64,000 nucleotides of DNA from assembly GCA_963971425.1 (NCBI GenBank), contig OZ020519.1, forward strand, positions 1,194,028 through 1,258,027, read 5' to 3'. The stretch's first letter is position 1, and every line of letters starts with the position of its first letter. Of this stretch, positions 57,850 through 64,000 are shown piece after piece. Source of the DNA: Bryoerythrophyllum caledonicum (Eukaryota; Streptophyta; Bryopsida; Pottiales; Pottiaceae). Under the pieces are notes generated by a model. That model did no database searches. It was not told the DNA's origin and was given only the letters and a program-made list of their open reading frames with translations. Position numbers and translations under genes: made by a program.

Positions 57850-60351
57850 CTACACGTTCCAAAGGCTTTAGTACAGAACATGCTTGGATAATAATAAGCT
57901 AAGAATAAATTGGTTGTGTTACTCCTTAACTTTGAGAAGGTGTATGATTACGTGTAAATTTTTTTGTTTCCCTTCTAACTCATTGCATTAGAACAAGCAG
58001 TTTTGAAGTGTTTTTGGTGTGAAAATGCCTTGGGCCTTTAGGAGTTAAATGGCTATTGAAGGACTCTCTTACTAAATATTTGGAATTTCCTTTGGGGTTC
58101 AATACTTCCAGAGCGGATAAAGACAATAAAATATTACAATCGATGAGAGTGAAATTGGCGATCTAGTCACTGAAGAAGTTTCTATGGCTGTTGTTAACCG
58201 GAGATTTGGACTTATTGTAAGGTCTCGGTAGTAATTTTTTGATGTTACTAAGTAGTTAACACTAAAAAGTAAAACAGTGGATGAATCCGGACTGTGGATA
58301 ATATGTCCAAACTGACAATAGATGAAACTATCTGGACTTTGGATGGAATTGTCCGGACATCTCCATCCATTGTGGAGGATTAGGGTTTGAAGGGTACACC
58401 ATATTCATTATATTGGGAGATTGGGAGCCTTCCAAAATATTATATGAAGCTTAAGTCGACCTAAACATGCAAATGTTTAGTGAATTTACATAATGAAATT
58501 TGTCCTATATGTACAATATGGGTACATATTCAGCTCGAGTCGAGTTGAATGAGCACAAAGAAGTTCTGTTGGGAAAACCATTCATACCTTTCAAAGTCCT
58601 AGAAATCTTCCAATATAATGAATATGGTGTTAGGGGGTAATGAGCCACCCTCTTGGACTTGGGAGCTCTCTCTCTCTTTTTTGTGCGGATCTCTCTTGAT
58701 GCGTTAGAACTAGAGTGGAGAAGTGTGGTTAGAGAGCTAGGAAGTGAAGATATTGTATGTATTTATATATTTATATTTATTTATTTATTTATCTTTATTT
58801 ATTTTGATTTTTATATTAAAAAAATTATATTCAGATATTTATATTTTTACATTTAAATGATGTATGATACACCAACAAATCATCAAATTCAGAGTTCCAT
58901 CAGCACCCATCATGTTACTAATGTTTGCCACAAACCATTGTTCACACTAGACCACATGTTTGTATGAACATGTTGGTTTCAATTTCATCATACGCTAACA
59001 ACAAGCACAAAAGAGGAAAAATAGGGATTCAAGCAGGAAAAAAAATTACAACTTGAGTTAAATTAAGTTAAGTATTTTTGTACCCTAGGGGTATTCTTGG
59101 TCATTTAGGGATTAAAAGAGGACCACATACCTTGTGCCAACTCTTGTGGCCTTGGGCAAAACAATCATTTAGAACCAACTTCAGATTTGATTATTACCAC
59201 CATCACATGTATAAAATTACAAACCAAAACAACAAATGTCAGTGCAACATGCCAATATAAAATCTTTTAAGGTCAACGAAGAGATGCTTCTAAAGAAAAA
59301 ATAGTATGCAAGAACACTCAAGCCCCTTCCAAGATCATTGCTTCAACACATGTGGCCCAAAGTGAATAAGAAAATAATCATGGAAATACCTTGTCTTCTG
59401 CAGACTTGAGCTTCTCACAAATTTGTGGCATAGCTAGATAATTGTCAAGCTCTATTGTAAACCGGTAATTAACCAAAACTTATCACGATTCACCGACACC
59501 TCTAAACTTGTTGGAGTATATATCCAACCCACTTTGATTCCATTACCACCCATTCACCCATCCAAAGGGAGGTTTGCTATTTGTCAAGACTCCTCACTTT
59601 TTAGTTGGCACTTAGGAGTACCTATTGGCAGGCTGCAGCTACCAGCTAAACATGGCAGGACACTTTGAAAATTAAAAACTAAATCACATCTCATTGGAAA
59701 ATATGTGGCAGCCAATAAAATAAAAGCATAAAACCAAAAGCGTGAAATCTTCCAAAAGCGTCTCAAAGCAAAAGTTTGTCAAATAAGAGCCTCAAAGGAA
59801 AAGCGTCAAATCTTACATAAGCTTGACATAATCTTACATAAGCTTGACGGCACGGACGTTAATATAGGTAGGTAGATAATGACAAATCCGGGTCACCACA
59901 GTGGCAAAATGAAGCCATGAGCACAAATTTCGGCAGCCCCAGTGACACCACATAGAGGGACCACGGGACTTAACTTGAGATTAACTGCAAGTTATACACT
60001 GAAGTTTGCCAAGGAGGACAGGGACTTAACTGGACACTTGGAATTTACTACTAAGGACTATATTTGGATTGCTCAAACCCCGTTGAGCGTACATAGCTGC
60101 GGTGCACGGTAAACAAGGGTGGGGAGAGCAACCTGACCTGAAACTCCAATATCTCGCTGGTAGTGACCGAGGACAGCTTGCACAAGTACAGAACAAGGAT
60201 AACAGGCGTTGATATGGTGAAAGCGGATGTCGTCACAGGGCTGCTGTTTGTTTGCGCCAGTGCCATGATATAGGTCTTCACGCCACCATCCCCTAAAGCT
60301 CAGCGCCATCGCACGTCGCATGCTAGCGCAGGGATCCGGGGCTGCCAACCT
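57850..60351. other. Repeat-rich DNA where upstream KAS exons would be expected
   Basis: No KAS exon motif was found on the minus strand. An R1 end (about 57955-58045) and a possible LTR-like block (58214-58760) with GGATGAA/TCATCC words and a CTCTCTC run were seen. The latter resembles 13150-13790. A TATTTATTTATT run lies at about 58763-58810. The rest is AT-rich and unassigned. Confidence 0.45.
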
Positions 60352-63200
60352 TCAATGCTCGTAAGGCTTGAGGTCCGGGTGCGTTAGCGCTAGAGTAACC
60401 AGCATGTCAAAGTTGGCACTCATATCGTCCAGCTCTTCCTCTTGCGGCTGTTGCGCCTGGTGATCCTGCACCTCGTCTATCATCATGTCACTGTCGACGC
60501 GCAGCATTTCGTCGATCCTCTTGGTGATATCGGCCTCGTGATCCCTCCAAAGCTTCCCCATGTTGTGTTTCTTTGAATTCAGCGCCAGCGGAGTCGCCTT
60601 TGCTAGGCGCTCGAGTAAAGTTTGCTTGAGGAAATCGCGCAAGGATGTCACCTTCTCGGAGGTGGTGGCCTTGGCCTTCCCCTCCGACAGCTCAGGGAGG
60701 TTCCCCCGAGCCTGCTCCTGGTCCAGAAACATCTGCAGGCCTGAATGATACATACAAGTGGAGCATGTAAGAGCTACGAGCACAAAGCGCTGCAAGTAAG
60801 TAGTGAGGTGTGCGGGTGTTCGTTACATTTCGTTCGCTCCACTTTCGAGTAGCAAGCTCGGGCTTCCCCTTTGAGGAGGTCGATGAACTCATCGTCCGAT
60901 AGCCCGTTCCTCTGGATTGCACATGACACATAAACAAAGGCTGTCAAGGCTATGCGTCGGTACAGCTAGCCATGTGAGGCGTATTCATGTTGATCTCACA
61001 CAAGTATGTACCCATTTTTCCGATTCAAAACCAAGTAGTACTCCATATGCAACAGTTAATCATTACGAAAGTACAATCACAGTTAATCAATACTAGATCA
61101 GTTTGAGTACGAATGAGGGGCTTAGCAGCAGGTGGTACAGCAGAATATACCAGCTTCTCATCGGAGGCATAATCCGATTCGGGGAAGTTGAGCCAGATGG
61201 GCTGCTTCGTTGCAAGACGTCGGTGCTTGAGGAGGGACCTGTCTTGGGCCCTGCGCAGCATCACACGCACGGTTGTTTTTTTTCACATGAATATCAAACC
61301 GATCAGATCATCAGTACCGAAAAGCAGAATGACGACGACTTGGCACCAAGATGAAGTCGAGTCTGAAATTACCTCGCTGCTAGGATTTGAGTCGAGTGTT
61401 GCCCTGCACGGCGAGATACATCACACACAACAAATCCCAGCCAGTTGGCATGTCAACAAGCGGTGACAATCAACACAGTTCCAGATATTTGTCCGACAGG
61501 CAATATAACATATCTATAGGGTCTGCAATTCATCTATAATTATATGAATGTAATCCAGCCCTCAATATACTGCTTCACATGGAGTTCATGGCAACATCTA
61601 TATCGTATACCGACATCAAATGGCTGCATGCTGGAAAAACCTTACCGATATATGGCCCGCGGGTGTCGTCTTTGGTGGCCATGCAGCTGCAATCATTCAT
61701 ATCCAATCAGAAGTCAGTTTGCGGCTTTGATCAGCAGCTTGCACGTCTCGACGACATACTGAACTATCATTGGACTTCAGAGTTGCATCCAGAACATGCG
61801 TATATGGCATATGAAATTTGGAGAAGAACAGTAAATAAAGACTCAACCAGGATGATGCACATTTATTGCATGGAACCAGTTTATGTGAACTTGTTTCAAG
61901 AGCAATCTCTTTGTTGCTAGAACTGCGCCTTTCTCAAGAATATTCATATTGTACCACTCAAACACATGCTTGAGGAAACTCACTTTGTCCAGGCCTGCCA
62001 GCGCCCGGTGCTGCGGTTCAGTGAGATGTTCTGGAACTTCCTCTCGTCCTTCACGATCACTCTCGAGCTTCTGGACACGGGCGGAGCTGGGGCCCGCGAA
62101 ACAACCGCGGCTTTGCCCTTGGACTTCGTCATGATTAGTCTTGAGCTGCATCCGACCCACAAAACAAGGTCAGAGCCAGAGGAGATTCAAACATCACGAC
62201 GGCATGCAAACATCAAGTGAAGCTATTATCATCTACTGCATTGTTGAACATGCTACTTTGTGATATTGCCATTCGGAAAGGGATACCAACTCTCACACCA
62301 ATCTTACACAGAGCTGAACAAGAACACACCCTGCTCATCTCAAGTGTAAAAAAGCAGAAACACGAAAACCTAACCGTACCAGTTCGATGTCATGCCGCCG
62401 AACCCAAACACAAGGTCAGTCATACAATCATCTATACATGGAAACAATGCAGACTTCACGGTTGTTTTGTGATCACAACAACACCACTAGCACCTCGGTT
62501 TCCGAAACTCTAGCCTCAATGCTTCGCAGATGACTCGACAGCTAGCGAAAGAAACAAAGAAACTTATCACCAGTAGACCTCAATTCAACCAACAATGAAC
62601 CACCACAGAAACGCAAAGCGTATCAACAATTGAACCTGAAAGCACAATTCAGCCACCAATGAACGGACTCGCAATCACCTGCCACAACAGCGCTGTCCAC
62701 AAACTCCGGTAGCACACAAACTCCGGTAGCACACGAACTTCTGACAGTCAATCTGCAATCTGCTCCTCAGCACCAATTCACCGGGAATCGATAACTAGTC
62801 TACAATCATCGTCCAACTGAATCAATCGAACAGTTTTCTACCAAGGGAAAAGCTGGAAAAAGCAGAAGGACTACATTAACATCTTACTATGCACAAGGGT
62901 TCATGTGCACAAACTTTCACAGCACCCACATGCCCACATCCCTTCTACAACAGCGAAGACAACAAACTCAAGGCTATTCAGACAAAAAGACTACAATAAA
63001 GCCTGGTCAGCTGCATGCTACAGTAACTCTAATACAGTGATTCCTTGCGCTAGCTAGAAGAAAAGACGTAAATGAAGATGTGTCGCCAAGATTGCTTACC
63101 TCGCTGTTGTGATCACCCTCTCCGCAACGATCGCGCACCTCCTGCAAGCACCTCCTGCAAGTCTCCTCCGCAGGCTCTCTCCTGACGATCAAACGAGCGA
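60352..63200 (-). CDS. Intact seven-exon gene of unknown function (264 aa)
   Basis: Exons on the minus strand: about 63200-63100 (5' UTR), 62145-61984 (ATG at 62132), 61686-61646, 61403-61373, 61250-61151, 60911-60827 and 60740-60352. All introns have GT-AG ends. The coding parts (149, 41, 31, 100, 85 and 389 bp) total 795 bp, or 265 codons with the stop, and phases agree at every junction, including microexons of 31 and 41 bp. The protein has a basic N-terminus (MTKSKGKAAVV), a central LATKQPIWLNFPESDY, a GLSDDEFIDLLKGEAR segment and a Lys/Glu-rich helical part. It ends in an acidic DEVQDHQAQQPQEEELDD stretch and LTHPDLKPYEH. There is no signal or membrane segment. I do not recognise the family; the charged helical make-up would suit a nuclear or scaffold protein. 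Confidence 0.75.
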
Positions 63201-63368
63201 GAGCAGAAGACAGGTGAGGCCTTGAGCGGATCGATGGGCTTTTTATTCAGTTGTGGTGTAGCTCTCTCCCTCTCTCCGAGACCTGCAGCAGCCGTCGAGA
63301 CCAGAATGGCACCGACTTCTTGGAAGCCTCCACTTTGTCATACCCGGCATACATCCGGTGTGCATGTT

Positions 63369-63560
63369 GGACGTGACTTTACCCGGTGTATATTTGGGAG
63401 CACCGTATACCCGGCGCTTATATTCGGGGAACATCTTGGACGTGGTCATGACCGGCATGGACGTGACTTTACCCGGTGTATATTTGGGAGCACCGTATAC
63501 CCGGCGCTTATATTTGGGGAACATCTTGGACGTGGTCATGACCGGCATATATTTTGGACG
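63369..63560. repeat. 90-bp tandem duplication in the promoter of the 264-aa gene
   Basis: Two nearly identical 90-bp units start at 63369 and 63459 (GGACGTGACTTTACCCGG, then TTTGGGAGCACCG, CCCGGCGCTTATATT, GGTCATGACCGGCAT). A partial third follows to about 63575. They lie about 170-375 bp upstream of the inferred transcription start. ACGTGAC and ACGTGG words within each unit resemble bZIP target sites, so they may act as duplicated promoter elements. The open frames across them are not regarded as genes. Confidence 0.85.
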
Positions 63561-63599
63561 TGTTCACACCCGGTTTATTTCGTGGTTACTATTACGTAA

Positions 63600-64000
63600 A
63601 ATACCGACAAATCTTACAGAGTCTTGGTTATTTTTTAAATCGTCATCAATGATCGAGAAATTATTAGCTGGACGTTTCATTTATAGTGAGCTTTCTTATT
63701 TGTAGCTGACAACCAATGATACGAAGTCCTTTCCACTACAACATTTTACAAGCAGCTTCTTACATTCACACAGGACCTGAATAAAATAGTTTATCTTCTC
63801 CTAATAATCTTCAATACTGTAATCAAGAAATGATGTTCCTCTGAAGCCTCACCTTCAAGATGGTTTAGGGTTTTGGGGTTTGGGTTTAGGTTATAGCGAC
63901 CTAAGTCCTAAACCCTAAACCTAGGTCGAAATGAATAAAATTCAGAGTTACGTGAATAAACTCGTAAGCACAGTGTCCATACTCAAAGATGATCGAAATG
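63600..64000. other. Right end of the window with telomere-like words
   Basis: No gene. At about 63864-63925 degenerate TTTAGGG words (GGTTTAGGGTTTTGGGG, GGGTTTAGG) are followed by inverted forms (CCTAAACCCTAAACCTAGG). This is an imperfect inverted interstitial telomere-like tract. Confidence 0.55.

Noticed and set aside
58540..58560. A 25th palindrome copy (CTCGAGTCGAG) far from the cluster.
   Set aside because: Only the central 11 bases match and the TATC/GATA arms are absent, so chance is likely.
61579..61920. A 113-residue plus-strand frame that looks protein-like.
   Set aside because: It lies antisense to introns and exon 3 of the phase-consistent minus-strand gene, and starts at an arbitrary ATG or alternative codon.
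63222..63705. Overlapping open frames across the 90-bp repeats on both strands.
   Set aside because: The 90-bp unit is a multiple of three without stops, so any frame stays open. No other support exists.
1..64000. tRNA, rRNA or snRNA genes.
   Set aside because: No cloverleaf with matching stems, box A/B pair or conserved rRNA core was noticed. A covariance-model scan was not possible, so a missed tRNA cannot be excluded.

Overview
The window reads as nuclear DNA of a land plant. The signs are GT-AG introns of ordinary plant size, an oil-free AT-rich background, plant-type Ty3/gypsy and Ty1/copia retrotransposons, a MuDR-type (MULE) transposase relic and a plastid-type 3-oxoacyl-ACP synthase fragment. 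The DUF7869-like transposase-type gene and the style of the MULE suggest a non-seed plant (bryophyte, lycophyte or fern), but this is inference. Most of the window is transposable elements and their debris. No rRNA, tRNA or CRISPR array was recognised.

Layout. 1-446: unassigned. 447-18565: one degenerate Ty3/gypsy element on the minus strand (5' LTR 16410-18565, gag, protease, RT, RNase H, integrase, truncated 3' LTR 447-1135). It is split by a second element (2545-8103, 5-bp target duplication CCGTA) and by two solo LTRs of its own family (3251-4912, TSD ACCTC; 10034-11918, TSD CATCA). 18566-20920: MULE transposase relic with SWIM finger. 24555-27368: a single 938-codon minus-strand frame, DUF7869-like, broken by four stops. 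28181-34580: AT-rich DNA with dispersed, tandem and inverted repeats. 35310-41399: a large multi-exon plus-strand gene relic with a ParB-like segment, a possible DNA-methyltransferase-like segment, a proline/alanine-rich linker, a coiled coil and a C-terminal FCP1/NIF phosphatase-like domain. 41839-42444: a basic ORF. 42445-50700: AT-rich repeats. 50851-52487: a two-exon small-protein gene and an inverted intronless copy. 53016-57849: 3' exons of a KAS gene with a copia element in one intron. 60352-63200: an intact seven-exon gene of unknown function.

The strongest unexplained signal is a 19-bp palindrome (consensus TATCCTCGA-N-TCGAGGATA). I count 24 copies, all between 27.5 and 41.7 kb. They form one cluster just upstream of the DUF7869-like gene and one just upstream of the ParB-like/FCP1-like gene. 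Others lie in the introns of the second gene, and two lie in its coding sequence. I read the two divergent genes and their palindromes as parts of one undescribed, now decayed, large mobile or selfish unit. Element ends were not found, so this remains a hypothesis.

The genes that look functional are the 264-residue gene at 60-63 kb, the two-exon small-protein gene at 51 kb and possibly its intronless copy. The others carry stops, frameshifts or missing parts.
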